From positions 659,706-723,705 of the forward strand of contig NZ_FQYR01000004.1 of the NCBI RefSeq assembly GCF_900141815.1: 64,000 nucleotides of DNA. Direction: 5' to 3'. The notes under the pieces were generated by a model. The model had not been told where the DNA came from, made no database searches, and worked only from the letters and a program-made list of their open reading frames with translations. Each line of letters begins with the position of its first letter. Position 1 is the first letter of the stretch. Positions 58,601-64,000 of this stretch are shown here, one piece after another. The position numbers were made by a program, and so were the translations under genes. This stretch comes from Rubritalea squalenifaciens DSM 18772 (GTDB lineage Bacteria; Verrucomicrobiota; Verrucomicrobiia; Verrucomicrobiales; Akkermansiaceae).

Positions 58601-61600
58601 ATGAGCAGGGCCGTCTGGCTTCCGTGATGAACCGTGAGAACGAGGTCACCACCATGCTCTACGAGAATGTGGCCTTCCCGAACTACCTCACCAGCATCCT
58701 CGACCCGCGTGGCGTGCAGGCCATCCGTACCGAGTACGATGACGATGGACGCATGATCAAGCAGGTGGATGCCGATGGAAATGCCATCGAGTTCGAGCAC
58801 GATCTGGCGAACAACCGCGAAATCATCCGTGACCGCCTCGGCAATGTCACCATCCATGAGTACGATGACTTCGGAAACGTGATTCGCACGACCGATGCCC
58901 TCGGCGGCGTGACCACCCGTGCTTATGACGCTCAGGACAATGAGATTTCTGTCACCACTCCGGAGGGTGTCACCACCAGCCGCACATTTGACAGCAAGCG
59001 CAATGTCACCTCCGAGACCGATGGTCTAGGGCATGTGACCAGCTACAGCTTCAATGACAGCAGCCAGCCGACGACTATCGTGGATGCTCTGGGGCAGGCC
59101 ACGACCTTCGGCTACAATGCCGCTACCGGGAATCTGACCGCGCTGACTGATGCCGTGGGTACTACCACCAGCTTCGGCTATAGCGGCTCCAATCTGGCCA
59201 GCCTGACGGATGCCAATGGCGTGGTGACCTCCTTCTCGCATGACAGCCTCGGCCGCGAGCAGGGGATGACCGTGAAGGATGCAGCCGGAAACGTGCTGCG
59301 TAGCGAGAGCTATACCTACGATGACAATGGCAACCGACTCACCACTACCACCACCCGTACCAAGCAGGACGGCACCGTGGATACCCTGGTGACCAGCTTC
59401 ACCTACGATGCGGAGAACCGCGTCCGCGTGACCACCCTGCCGGACGGCTCCACCACCGAGGTCATTTACAATAGCTTCGGCAAGCAGCAGAAGACTATCG
59501 ATCAGCTCCAGCGCGAGACTCTCTATGAGTACGATGACCGCGGAAATCTCGTGAAGACCACCTATCACGACAATACCTTCTCCACCACCACCTATGATCT
59601 GGAGAACCGCAGTGTGGCCTCCACGAACCGCATGGGAGTCACCACCTACTTTGTCTATGATGCCCTCGGCAGAATGACCGCCACCATCCTGCCGGACGAT
59701 TCCATGCCGGCGAGCGTGCTGGATTCTGTGGCAGACATCCTGGCCTCATCCGCTCTAGCAGACAATCCGCGTACGGTCACGGAGTACGATGCCGATGGCA
59801 GAGTCGTGGCCAGTATCGATGCCCTGGGGAACCGCACCGAGTTTGAGTACGATGCCGCTGGCCGCCGCACCCTCGTGCGGGATGCACTGGGCAAGGAGAC
59901 GCTCACCACCTACAATGCCGTGGGCAGTCAGGTCTCCGTGACAGACGCGCTGAACCGCACCACCAGCTTCGTCTATGATGATGCGAATAGGCTCGTGCAG
60001 ACGGTCTTCCCGGATGCCAGCACCACTTCCGTGAGCTATGATTCCCTCGGCCGCCGCCAGAGCGTGACGGACCAGGAGGGCAATGTCACCAGCTTCGAGT
60101 ACGATGACCTTGGCAGAATGGTTGCCGTGGTGGATGCCGAAGGCTTCCGCACCGAGTACGACTACAATGAGCGTGGCGATCTCCTCGTGCAACGCGATGC
60201 ATTGGGCCGCGAGACAAGCTACCTCTACGACAAGCTTGGCCGTCGCATCGGCCGCACCCTGCCGGAGGGGCAGAGCGAGAGCGTGGCCTACAACGTGCTG
60301 GGCAATATGACTAGCCGTACGGACTTCAACGGCCACACCACTACCTACACCTACAACAGCAGGGACCTGCTGGAGGTAGTCACGGCGGATACCAGCCATC
60401 CGTCCCTCGCGCTGGCCCATGCACCGGCGAAGTTCGAGTACGGCTATGATTCCATTGGCCGCCGTATCAGCGCCACGGTGAAAGGCTCTTCCAACAATGT
60501 CCTCTATCAGGACGGCTGGAGCTATGACCTGCGCGGGCGTCTGTCCCAGCACAGCTCAAGCAATGGCACGCTGGACTACAGCTATGATGCGAACTCGAAT
60601 CTCCTCAGCGCCCACAGCAACAGGGCAGGGGGCTACGACCAGAGCTACAGCTATGATGCGCTCAACCGCCTGGAGAAACTCTATCAGGGCCGTGATGCGG
60701 GCCGCACCGAGATTGCTGGCTACAGCTACAATGCCGTTGGCAGCCTGGCGAATGTCAGCTACCAGAATGGCATCGGCCACGAGTACTTCTACAATAGCCT
60801 GAACCGCCTGACCGGGCTGGATGTGGCGAAGAATGGAGTGGCAGCCGTGCAGCAGGGCTACGCCTACACGCTGAACAAGGCCGGTCACCGCACCAAAATC
60901 GAGGAGGCCAGTGGCCGCGTGATCGACCACGTCTTCGACAAACTCTACCGCCTGAAGCAGGAGAGCATTGCAGGCTCGCTGGACGGACGCAATGGCAGCA
61001 TCGACTATGTGCTGGATGCTGTGGGTAACCGCACCTCCCGTACGGCATCCACCACCAGCCTGCTGGAGCTGCTGCCTGACCAGAATTTCTCCTACACGAA
61101 CAACGACCTCCTGAGTCATCACAGCTACGATGCGAACGGCTCCACCACATCCTCCCCACAGGCGGACTACCCTGTGACGAAGGACGAGGACGGGGCGACC
61201 CGTGCGGGAACTAATGGAGACATCTACGACTTCCGTGGCAAGTTGCTGCGCCGCAACCGTGGCGATGGATCCTACGTGGACTGCCACTACAATGCCGACG
61301 GTGACCGCATCCGCAAGGAGATCACCGACGACCTTGGCATCAAGGTGAAGGATGACATCTACCTGATCGATCGTAATACCCATACGGGCTACGCGCAGGT
61401 GGTCGAGGAAGTGGATGTGAACGGGCTACTCACCGCCAGATACCACTACGGTCACGATCTCGTGGCGGTGGATCGCAAGGCGAGTGCGGGCGCGAATGTC
61501 ACCCGTGACTTCTATTCCTACGATGGTCATGGCTCCGTTAGGGCGATCACCGATGAATACGGTGACCTGCTAGAGGAGTACGACTATGATGCCTTTGGAA

Positions 61601-62397
61601 TCATGCTCGCCTTCCGTCAGTGGGATGCTGGCACAGGCATGATGGAAGACCGCGACGTGGCGGACTATGCCTACCTCAGCAAGAACCGCTACCTCTACAC
61701 AGGAGAACAGTACGATGCCGACTTAGGCATGTACTACCTCAGAGCAAGGTACACCAATACCCAGACAGGCAGGTTCCATAGTATGGATAGTTATGAGGGG
61801 AGAAGGGGAGAGCCACTTACGTTGCATAAGTATCTGTACACACATGCCAACCCTGTGAGTTACACTGATCCGAGTGGGGAGTTTATCTTATCAAACTTTA
61901 AATACGGAAAAATTGTGCACGACACTATCGGTTACCATTTCGTAGCTGATGCTCCAACTCGATTGAGATATGATGATCAGACCATCAAAACTATTCTAGC
62001 AACAAATGGTAGCCCTTCAAACGGTGAGCCTGTTGGTGCTCGTCTAAGACCCGATCTTGTGGATTGGGATTCGGCAGAAGTATGGGAAATTAAACCAATG
62101 TTATCTTCACAAGGTGCTTTAGCACAAGTGATGCAGTATATCACATTGTTGAGTTTACAAGACAGGAGAGCCGTGATTTACACACCAGGAATATCATACA
62201 TACCTCCGAGTATAGTTTATGTGGAGCCTCATATTCGAGCTTTTACATGGGTAGCTGCACCGGGTGTAATACTCTATTATCTACTAGATACTCAGGAGCT
62301 TACTGCTTGGGGGTTAGCTGGCGTTACTGTATATAGTCTACATGAAGTAACAAAAATGGTTACTACACGATCAGCAGCTACAAGAATTGCGATATGA
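46669..62397 (+). CDS. Giant RHS-repeat polymorphic toxin/adhesin with nuclease-like tip
   Basis: The 5242-residue protein has a Sec signal peptide (about residues 1-29, ending SLCA). Next come a beta-rich domain with many VHLNASS-type strands (30-290), eight cadherin-like repeats (295-1010), an Ig-like domain, a PKD-like region with an inserted carbohydrate-binding-like domain, and a von Willebrand A domain with an intact D1476-x-S-x-S1480 MIDAS motif (1465-1641). Four PKD-LamG modules (1650-2874), seven PKD-like repeats (2874-3535), two Ig-like domains and the RHS/YD shell (3734-5072) follow. The RHS core ends in DPSGEF. The last 170 residues form a variable tip with a PD-(D/E)XK-like motif. 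It is probably a surface protein that binds cells or matrix and delivers the tip to competitors; this is inferred from RHS/polymorphic-toxin systems. Confidence 0.85.
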   Translation: MKTTPSNSLFKCFRVFATILTAAIGSLCAEDIAVLSKNSPNLNSGRIEGDVAVIDPENVNVNAGHTIQGTLHVPGNPTINGSTQIIQGSGSTEPSSHTIGIHNKSTVDTVEVKTEVRVLPVVTQPADSSGTVDAVLSVGGSLGDPAQLRDLVLQSGYGSLSLPAGNYGDITIKKDSTLVLGVAGQVSEYVFTSLTLQKGAGLEVLGSVQITLRKDLHLNGAVAGDESHPEWLTLSLFGGNAHLNAKSTFYGHIDAALGNVHLNASSQLIGSVRTEMFSINGRSLLRYAPREIVVVNQAPSANSASYEVVEDTSIQLELTGVDPEGQPLTYTITAQPQHGTLSGTAPLLTYTPAAGYAGSDQISFVVSDGVNTSATAVIDLNVLPVNDAPTAESKVYSLDEDTSVNVLLAGSDQEGEALSYNVLNQPLHGQVTGTSPNLVYTPDANFFGQDSFTYKVNDGELDSEIATINLTVDAVNDQPVANAQSLSTAEDQNLTIQLTGSDVEGDVLSYTIKTQPLSGVLSGAGADWVYTPNPDYHGDDSFTFVVNDGSLESEEVQVSITVTPVNDAPVATNASLQLAEDGSVVVTFTGSDVDGDSLSYVPSQPLNGALVDDNGSWVYTPNANFHGEDSIAFQVADPSGATASGVISLTVTPVNDDPVASSDSFGLNEDTSLQIVFQATDVDGDSLTYTPAQPQHGSLVNNAGNWVYTPQANYHGTDSISFTVADGNGGTDTGTLTLTVLPVNDAPLAVAQSVQVNEDESLLIDQLGTDPDGDALTFTASSPAHGTLTVQAGQWLYVPAADYHGADSFSITVNDGNGGQSSAQVTITVVPVNDDPVAQAQSVETPEDNAVLITLNATDVDGDALSYQVNQPANGTLTQQGENWLYTPNENFYGADSFIFTVTDGNGGSSAAQVNITVQAVNDAPVVSNINVRSLENATVTLPLIGEDLEGDSLSYELVTQPSHGLIVQGSQGEWSYTTNTDFSGIDTATYRAFDGTEYSTAGQIIIVVDAAPKIVISSPVEDSEHVLGDQLMLSATASDKDDSIVVTRLYLNDDLLLQNAGATASYDGSGLASGIYVVRAESVNSDGILVRSEDVRFTIKAQNKPPVVSAGSDQTYALDAVFLNELVINGSNEEEMVDGVPAGWNVVSGNWGNGQPSGAPAGLDGVKIFAASNPDTNELMQDIDLSSFENSIDKGVQYFQLKAFIRSLPEPDRLDKSNIILEYKDASGAVLEKQHFNPTPVSDRWLLVSDLRAAPIGSRVARIRLIADFNLTGTSNDAYFDSVSFVPLKSPVVYLSGEVEDDGLLTDKPTHRWEQVSGAHSEIINKNALLTQLALPLPGQYVFRLIADDGEFAVEDTVIVSVSPPGTNLPPVVQANDDFTVPFSSSGIEVGAVITDDTFVGRESAEILWTKVEGPADISFADPFSSATEISFREPGRYVFRISVFDGEYTVSDDIIVHLECTDDDVPYDIAIMIDHSGSMGSVNDPSSNVSRARQGAIRLLESLNYSLDSVALGSLSSVSVPFTNDPDTLILSVPNITGSSSNTDTGISLGYEEIVNNGRSNARKLVIVLADGNATQSTTGADLAKDAGVRVVTIGLGGSVNDTYLKRLATSPSDYYFIKDSNDIDAVFQSISRSFCRFVNLAPVVYAGTEQAITSAEESVFLSGSYLDDGVPTGAVYAREWVKISGPGEVIFSERTSLTPEVTFSDPGVYVLELRVDDGNKVGSARTRISVGSGCKMIIAPNATAWWSGSDVATDRIGGIQARPSAFTARYRPGKVGTAFSFNNSNLLYLGTNPATQIDEFDQGFTVEGWFQVENNYTYLFSFGDYAGVDITSSNLYFRWRYFLNGSLQSSAATIAKINDVRGSVDDYFHVAITYDAETALAKVFVNGELTFSRVIPQLVLSELGELTLGGVTGDSTLLNGGIDEFTIYERPLNQNEVINIVEAGDHGKCPESKNQAPFVDAGESVFLPAGVQNGHLNAFATDDTGIRSIAWEAVKTPIGGTITIDDLSNLKSSFVVTTDGYYLLRLTVSDGVQQMSDYVVVRVGSPCGVGAGDGVVSWWGFDGTSENQVAISPTSWDRYAHYEEGNVGYALSINEASESVVVEASENHDLDSFVDGFTQECWINPSASNYLSIYRWGDSGSYLRQSGSSIQFYYLRGQGGSTIGRTIGQVTIDGSTWSHVAVTYDKASGLLVGYLNGEQVFSVIDTVYLGSNTDLVIGSRPTATSTYRGKIDELTFYNKALSAAKVLSIYQAGESGKCPGPRNHAPVVDAGPDIMLASVSDIASVNASVSDPEGQNVAVHWEQRFGAGVVSFSAPDSVNTQISASAPGMYVIALVANDGYATSEDLVSLRVDTECRAMLPDGALFWLHSEGSTVDRLSGQAGESYGYSDYVDGIVGKALDTSKLATNGLSYTGVPNALLHDGVEGFTFEAWMSLTPSRYIKVIDWGGGFYLKQSGSYFYFYYQDANLNTRAVSLGSAISSTEFAHYAFTYDPQTKVLRAFTNGSLVREVSNVTMELSAQQALTIPKTVDPIFIDELTLYKRVLSYSEIYAIYSAGMYGKCVPGENLAPLVDAGSDIKITSSVDAAQLNGKVVDDGVFAVEWKVSSAPEGSQVTFVDSTALQTSASFTVDGVYLLELEVKDEYHTRRDLVMVHVADVCLESIPEPEMWFAFNLDLRDNMANRRFELIEGLAEYESSDLSYGLAMTGVRAVLPESKAPHLAGGEGYTIDFWLKAGEIDRVYGDLLTWNTSKSSIYLSYGRLYARWYDDSGYPYSIYLGDMTLDKNWQHVALVIDVENLQLRGYIDGVLYRTTALRANYLYPLMGDILFGAEKANESTFDGVIDELALTESVLTGEQIQLLATQPISGRCVNHSANTPPLVEVGGQRAVQLPNAAITLKGLAVDREQESTQLSYSWTLQQGPVGYSYSGSNAAQTDLQFSIAGEYLFNLAVSDGELATTKHVRVIVLPEINSPPIANAGQDTTVYFGESISLEGSAQDDGLPNGTLTYQWRQVSGPEIELLSSLSAQALKYIPLSGGRYVFELHVSDGEHYDTDQVVVDVPLIVNQPPVVDAGEDELVRLENGKTLTLHGLVTDDGLPGLNLEVQWRQTAGPVANLEKINDTDALVLFAEPGNYQFSLIASDGVMESSDSVSVTVVENNDPPVLVYNGDLLVNSNTGSLSVLATDDGKVQPLSYTWTQISGPQAVIANPQLAATQVTFSDYGVYGFRVEVSDGQFASNLDISIGYPDPDGNKPPQVSLLSEYQVVLPSPLTMSASITDDAKTSETVDIQWTVLSNPDGGAATISDATVTNPTIEFSEPGAYQLQVSVSDGEYTTTAQTTVIVRTNTPPSLSLQTEYTIVQPSGQQLMTVSVQDDGLPSGSLSYQWVQVSGPAESEIVGANEASATAQMSIVGDYLFSVTVSDSQDSSTALVVVHVVEAGNQAPVIEELGIQNIQLGSLYQPVPVVSDDTTEVENLIYQWRVVYAPEGALYHVNDLDVASPEFSFYTVGSYVIELAVSDGELQTRRQAVVSVVDIPKLEMIYPFNSSAIDDQGIVQYVADVFSGGQVVTKLEFYLDNVLIGEGTRYQDTVRFVYNAGVPSQGSHSAYAKVYVTNGQSYVSEVVSFEVVDYDEEQLDLSLASPIDGDTVSSKIAVTGTAYSNFLDQYILEYRVKGDTFAAWKAFHRGYEPVVNGVLGYFDSSLLENGLYEIRARALSKTGAELIHPSVGIILEGNLKIGHFALAFEDLSVAMPGVPLSVTRTYDSRDNSQGDFGPGWQLGLKGVEVLKTRNLQEDWEMQVVELGGILQAFYTIMDSTNRKRVIVKFPDGRTEVFEASIDAAGVSSYNLFGDLPENGVFLQAVTGGKVIFKPVNGALGKLEITNGGEFYCFGNEGPKDINIEGGEPTEFRYTEEDGTSYLISTTLGLKELTDRQGNKVTIQEDGIYHSAGENVLFTRDAANGNRITAVTDPAGNQILYGYDEQGRLASVMNRENEVTTMLYENVAFPNYLTSILDPRGVQAIRTEYDDDGRMIKQVDADGNAIEFEHDLANNREIIRDRLGNVTIHEYDDFGNVIRTTDALGGVTTRAYDAQDNEISVTTPEGVTTSRTFDSKRNVTSETDGLGHVTSYSFNDSSQPTTIVDALGQATTFGYNAATGNLTALTDAVGTTTSFGYSGSNLASLTDANGVVTSFSHDSLGREQGMTVKDAAGNVLRSESYTYDDNGNRLTTTTTRTKQDGTVDTLVTSFTYDAENRVRVTTLPDGSTTEVIYNSFGKQQKTIDQLQRETLYEYDDRGNLVKTTYHDNTFSTTTYDLENRSVASTNRMGVTTYFVYDALGRMTATILPDDSMPASVLDSVADILASSALADNPRTVTEYDADGRVVASIDALGNRTEFEYDAAGRRTLVRDALGKETLTTYNAVGSQVSVTDALNRTTSFVYDDANRLVQTVFPDASTTSVSYDSLGRRQSVTDQEGNVTSFEYDDLGRMVAVVDAEGFRTEYDYNERGDLLVQRDALGRETSYLYDKLGRRIGRTLPEGQSESVAYNVLGNMTSRTDFNGHTTTYTYNSRDLLEVVTADTSHPSLALAHAPAKFEYGYDSIGRRISATVKGSSNNVLYQDGWSYDLRGRLSQHSSSNGTLDYSYDANSNLLSAHSNRAGGYDQSYSYDALNRLEKLYQGRDAGRTEIAGYSYNAVGSLANVSYQNGIGHEYFYNSLNRLTGLDVAKNGVAAVQQGYAYTLNKAGHRTKIEEASGRVIDHVFDKLYRLKQESIAGSLDGRNGSIDYVLDAVGNRTSRTASTTSLLELLPDQNFSYTNNDLLSHHSYDANGSTTSSPQADYPVTKDEDGATRAGTNGDIYDFRGKLLRRNRGDGSYVDCHYNADGDRIRKEITDDLGIKVKDDIYLIDRNTHTGYAQVVEEVDVNGLLTARYHYGHDLVAVDRKASAGANVTRDFYSYDGHGSVRAITDEYGDLLEEYDYDAFGIMLAFRQWDAGTGMMEDRDVADYAYLSKNRYLYTGEQYDADLGMYYLRARYTNTQTGRFHSMDSYEGRRGEPLTLHKYLYTHANPVSYTDPSGEFILSNFKYGKIVHDTIGYHFVADAPTRLRYDDQTIKTILATNGSPSNGEPVGARLRPDLVDWDSAEVWEIKPMLSSQGALAQVMQYITLLSLQDRRAVIYTPGISYIPPSIVYVEPHIRAFTWVAAPGVILYYLLDTQELTAWGLAGVTVYSLHEVTKMVTTRSAATRIAI
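47551..49690 (+). repeat. Eight cadherin-like (VCBS-type) repeats in the giant protein
   Basis: Each unit is about 90 residues, begins with PVNDAP or a variant and ends in a VNDG/TVDGN-like loop; unit starts are APSANSAS, APTAESK, QPVANAQ, APVATNA, DPVASSD, APLAVAQ, DPVAQAQ and APVVSNI. Related DNA stretches such as GTCAATGATGC recur at each start. Such repeats usually bind calcium and extend adhesins. Confidence 0.8.
51061..51594 (+). other. von Willebrand factor A domain within the giant protein
   Basis: Residues 1465-1641 read DVPYDIAIMIDHSGSMGS, then KLVIVLADGNATQ and VRVVTIGLGGSV, the three-strand core of a vWA domain. The MIDAS DxSxS (D1476, S1478, S1480) is intact, so divalent-metal-dependent ligand binding is likely. 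Confidence 0.8.
51875..55290 (+). repeat. Four alternating PKD-LamG modules in the giant protein
   Basis: Each LamG/concanavalin-like unit carries the HVAITYDA/HVAVTYDK strand and an IDELTFYNKALS-type ending, followed by GKC or GRC, then a PKD-like unit beginning APxVDAG. Unit borders are near 51875, 52800, 53740 and 54640. LamG domains usually bind sugars or matrix proteins. Confidence 0.7.
57868..61884 (+). repeat. RHS/YD-repeat shell and RHS-associated core
   Basis: Residues 3734-5072 begin with LKIGHFALAFEDLSVAMPGV and contain dozens of YD repeats (such as YDDFGNVIRTTDALGGVTT). The RHS-associated core ends in TGEQYDADLGMYYLRARYTN, ... ANPVSYTDPSGEF. This DNA is clearly richer in G and C than the flanks. 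Confidence 0.92.
61885..62397 (+). other. Variable C-terminal toxin tip with PD-(D/E)XK-like motif
   Basis: Residues 5073-5242 follow the RHS core. The core reads GARLRPDLVDWDSAEVWEIK then PMLSSQGALAQVMQY: D5129, E5140 and K5142 match the restriction-endonuclease fold, with a Q-x2-Q helix after it. A hydrophobic stretch near residues 5195-5225 might be a membrane segment or buried helix. DNA cleavage in the recipient is the expected, untested activity. Confidence 0.6.
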
Positions 62398-62978
62398 ATG
62401 ATTTAGAAAAGAAGTTAGCGACAGTAGGAAGAGTGTTCTTAGAGGAAGAAATGGGGAACTCATTTCAGACTCTTAAGAAAATTCGCCTCAGAGGTCTTAG
62501 AAAAGTAATAGAGTGGATAAATAAATTGGACGACACTGCAAAACTAGATTTGATTAGCGATTGGTACTCAGATGGGAGGGGTGAATACTACGAGCAGAAA
62601 AGGATTGAAACTATGACTCAAGCAGGCATTGAACCCAGATATAGTTTTGAGGGTAATAAAAAGTTTCTGAGAAAACTTAAGTCGGAGTATTCAGGCGTTA
62701 AATTTTCTGATTTTTCATCAGACAGTATATGTGCTGATTCTTCATGTGGTGAGCTAAAGTTTAGAACTTTAATAACTGCAAATAGCAGGAGAGAGAATAT
62801 CACATGCATGAATTTTGTTACAAGTGGTAACGGGAAGCCTAGTAAGTTTTCATTGCTGCCTATGTGTCGTATCTACGGTTATGATGCTTGGAAAGCTGAA
62901 AGGTTGGATGTAGATGATTCTGTTAGGGAGGTCAGTGAAGTCCTTGATAAATGTTATGAGCTAGCCAGTCATTTGTAA
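62394..62978 (+). CDS. Probable immunity protein for the RHS tip
   Basis: The 194-residue, AT-rich gene starts inside the stop codon of the giant gene (ATGA overlap), so the two are translationally coupled. There is no signal peptide. The product is charged, mixed alpha/beta, with four cysteines in two pairs (ICADSSCGEL). I recognise no family. The position and coupling are those of a cognate immunity gene for the variable tip; this is an inference from polymorphic toxin gene order. Confidence 0.6.
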   Translation: MNDLEKKLATVGRVFLEEEMGNSFQTLKKIRLRGLRKVIEWINKLDDTAKLDLISDWYSDGRGEYYEQKRIETMTQAGIEPRYSFEGNKKFLRKLKSEYSGVKFSDFSSDSICADSSCGELKFRTLITANSRRENITCMNFVTSGNGKPSKFSLLPMCRIYGYDAWKAERLDVDDSVREVSEVLDKCYELASHL

Positions 62979-63083
62979 CCATGGTACCTCGTATCAAACC
63001 TGTGATGATTGATATTCATTGATAACATGGTCTAACCGTGGGGAGTCTGACCGTCCGATGTGGTGGAGGAGCGGGGGTGGGGA

Positions 63084-63638
63084 ATGGAGAGACTCATACC
63101 TACCAAATTCTTTAACAAGATCATGAGAGACGAATACAAAGCCGCCCTCTTTAAGTGGGTAGAAAATTCCATCCTTGATGTATGGAAGGGTGCTAAGCTC
63201 CGTTCAAAAGATAGAGCCAAGAATGCATTAACGTTTTGGAAGCATTGTAGTGATCCTGATTTATGGATGTTTGTTAAGGTTCGTGTAGATTCGCTTGCTG
63301 AGTCCTTTAGCTGTGAGATTGGATGGAACTCCATACAAAAGATAGAGGCACCTGATTTCATGGATTCTAGGAGCCTAGATTTTGACGGTAGTGCCTACGA
63401 GCTTGGTCACCACGCCTTTGGTTTGAAGTTATTGACTGAAGGTAATGATGGCTGCTGGTATTTGTTTACGCTCGAAGAGCAGTCTCAAATAGAATATATC
63501 ATGGGTTTGAGCGGCGATGTGACTGATGCCCAAGTGCAAGAAAGGCTTATGCCGCATGTTTCTGATTTTCTGACACAATTAGAATCTAATGGGCTACCAT
63601 ACTTAGAGTGGGTATGTAGTAAAAAGCTTGGTAGTTAA
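63084..63638 (+). CDS. Hypothetical protein, possible orphan immunity gene
   Basis: From the ATG at 63084 the product is 184 residues, cytoplasmic in character, with SFSCEIGWNSIQKIEAP and a C-terminal QLESNGLPYLEWV. An in-frame GTG at 63060 would add eight residues. I recognise no family. It lies 105 bp after the likely immunity gene and before an IS66 end; orphan immunity genes often accumulate in this place. Confidence 0.55.
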   Translation: MERLIPTKFFNKIMRDEYKAALFKWVENSILDVWKGAKLRSKDRAKNALTFWKHCSDPDLWMFVKVRVDSLAESFSCEIGWNSIQKIEAPDFMDSRSLDFDGSAYELGHHAFGLKLLTEGNDGCWYLFTLEEQSQIEYIMGLSGDVTDAQVQERLMPHVSDFLTQLESNGLPYLEWVCSKKLGS

Positions 63639-63684
63639 GTGTTTTATAGAGACCGACCTATTCAGCCCAATCCTCTCCCTCAGA

Positions 63685-64000
63685 GTAAGCGCTAAATCAT
63701 CGACCCTCGGTTTGCGCTTCGCCGTTGTAACGTCGATTTCATAGACGTCATAGCATGACAACTATGACGTCTACGAATTCGCCGGGAAATCCCCTCATTA
63801 AGACCGACTGCATCGGCCGGGTTCGTCTGGACAAGAAACATCGGGAGGCCCTGCTGGATACCTTCGAAAAGAGCCCTCTGTCAGGAACGAAGTTTGCCGC
63901 CCTTCACGGCGTCAAATACCAGACCTTCGCCACCTGGGTCCAGAACCGCAAACGCGAGCGTGATGAATACCCGGTAGTACCCGGCGACGAGCCTCCTGCG
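63685..64000 (+). mobile_element. IS66-family insertion sequence, left end
   Basis: GTAAGCGC at 63685 matches the typical IS66 terminal repeat start. The accessory transposase gene tnpA begins 70 bp further in. The element continues past the window. The 8 bases before it (CCCTCAGA) would be the expected target duplication. Confidence 0.75.
63755..64000 (+). CDS. tnpA: IS66 accessory protein TnpA, 3' end outside window
   Basis: The frame is open from the ATG at 63755 to the window end (82 residues visible). It shows the TnpA helix-turn-helix: GRVRLDKKHREALLDTFEKS and GTKFAALHGVKYQTFATWVQ. TnpA is required with TnpB and TnpC for IS66 transposition. GC content is higher than in the preceding 1.2 kb. 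Confidence 0.8.
   Translation, partial: MTTMTSTNSPGNPLIKTDCIGRVRLDKKHREALLDTFEKSPLSGTKFAALHGVKYQTFATWVQNRKRERDEYPVVPGDEPPA

Noticed and set aside
57967..61383. Long minus-strand frames opposite the RHS region (up to 296 residues)
   Set aside because: They are shadows caused by the GC-rich YD repeats; their composition (Val, Ile, Gly, His) mirrors the sense codons and no family is recognisable.

Overview
The window reads as a chromosomal segment of a Verrucomicrobiota bacterium (PVC superphylum, probably Verrucomicrobiales). This is inferred from gene content; no rRNA is present. The indicators are a GreA elongation factor fused behind a long N-terminal region as in chlamydiae, a Rho factor with a histone-H1-like Lys/Ala tail, a ClpX-type ATPase without a zinc finger, membrane-anchored squalene-cyclase-like repeat proteins, and very few Shine-Dalgarno sequences before start codons.

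Layout. 1-9240: mostly minus strand, with a DUF4175-like membrane protein (cut by the window edge), an AsmA-like protein, a yqjD/yqjE/yqjK-like envelope-stress trio, a YheS-type ABC-F ATPase and a CstA transporter. 9240-17222: sulfur and envelope genes, with a CymR-like Rrf2 regulator divergent from cysE, several small lipoproteins, GluQ-RS, rho with a long structured leader, an L,D-transpeptidase, a BamE-like lipoprotein, a pterin carbinolamine dehydratase and a GNAT enzyme. 17369-23337: the conserved rpmH-rnpA-yidD-yidC block, then the ClpX-like ATPase, a membrane protein and recR. 23362-36348: a cyclase-repeat protein, tex, an HrgA-like protein, a LolA-like protein, a probable new structured small RNA (29751-30016), two tandem paralogues with duplicated promoters, a YiiX-like hydrolase, a GH67-like barrel protein and an EEP-fold lipoprotein. 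36352-45919: housekeeping genes glnD, purB, greA-fusion, eno, ftsB/divIC and rpoN.

45920-64000 is the accessory region. A 95-nt tRNA-Sec-like gene with a UCA anticodon is followed by a 15.7-kb gene encoding a 5242-residue secreted protein. In order this carries a signal peptide, a repeat-rich beta-domain, eight cadherin-like repeats, PKD-like domains, a von Willebrand A domain, four PKD-LamG modules, more PKD-like repeats, an RHS/YD shell, and a short C-terminal tip with a PD-(D/E)XK nuclease-like motif. A small AT-rich gene overlaps its stop codon by 4 bp and is the likely immunity gene; a second small orphan follows. The left end of an IS66-family element closes the window. Base composition changes sharply at the module borders of the giant gene, as expected of a mosaic polymorphic toxin. 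I consider this toxin/immunity locus and the 29.75-30.02 kb RNA the most interesting items.
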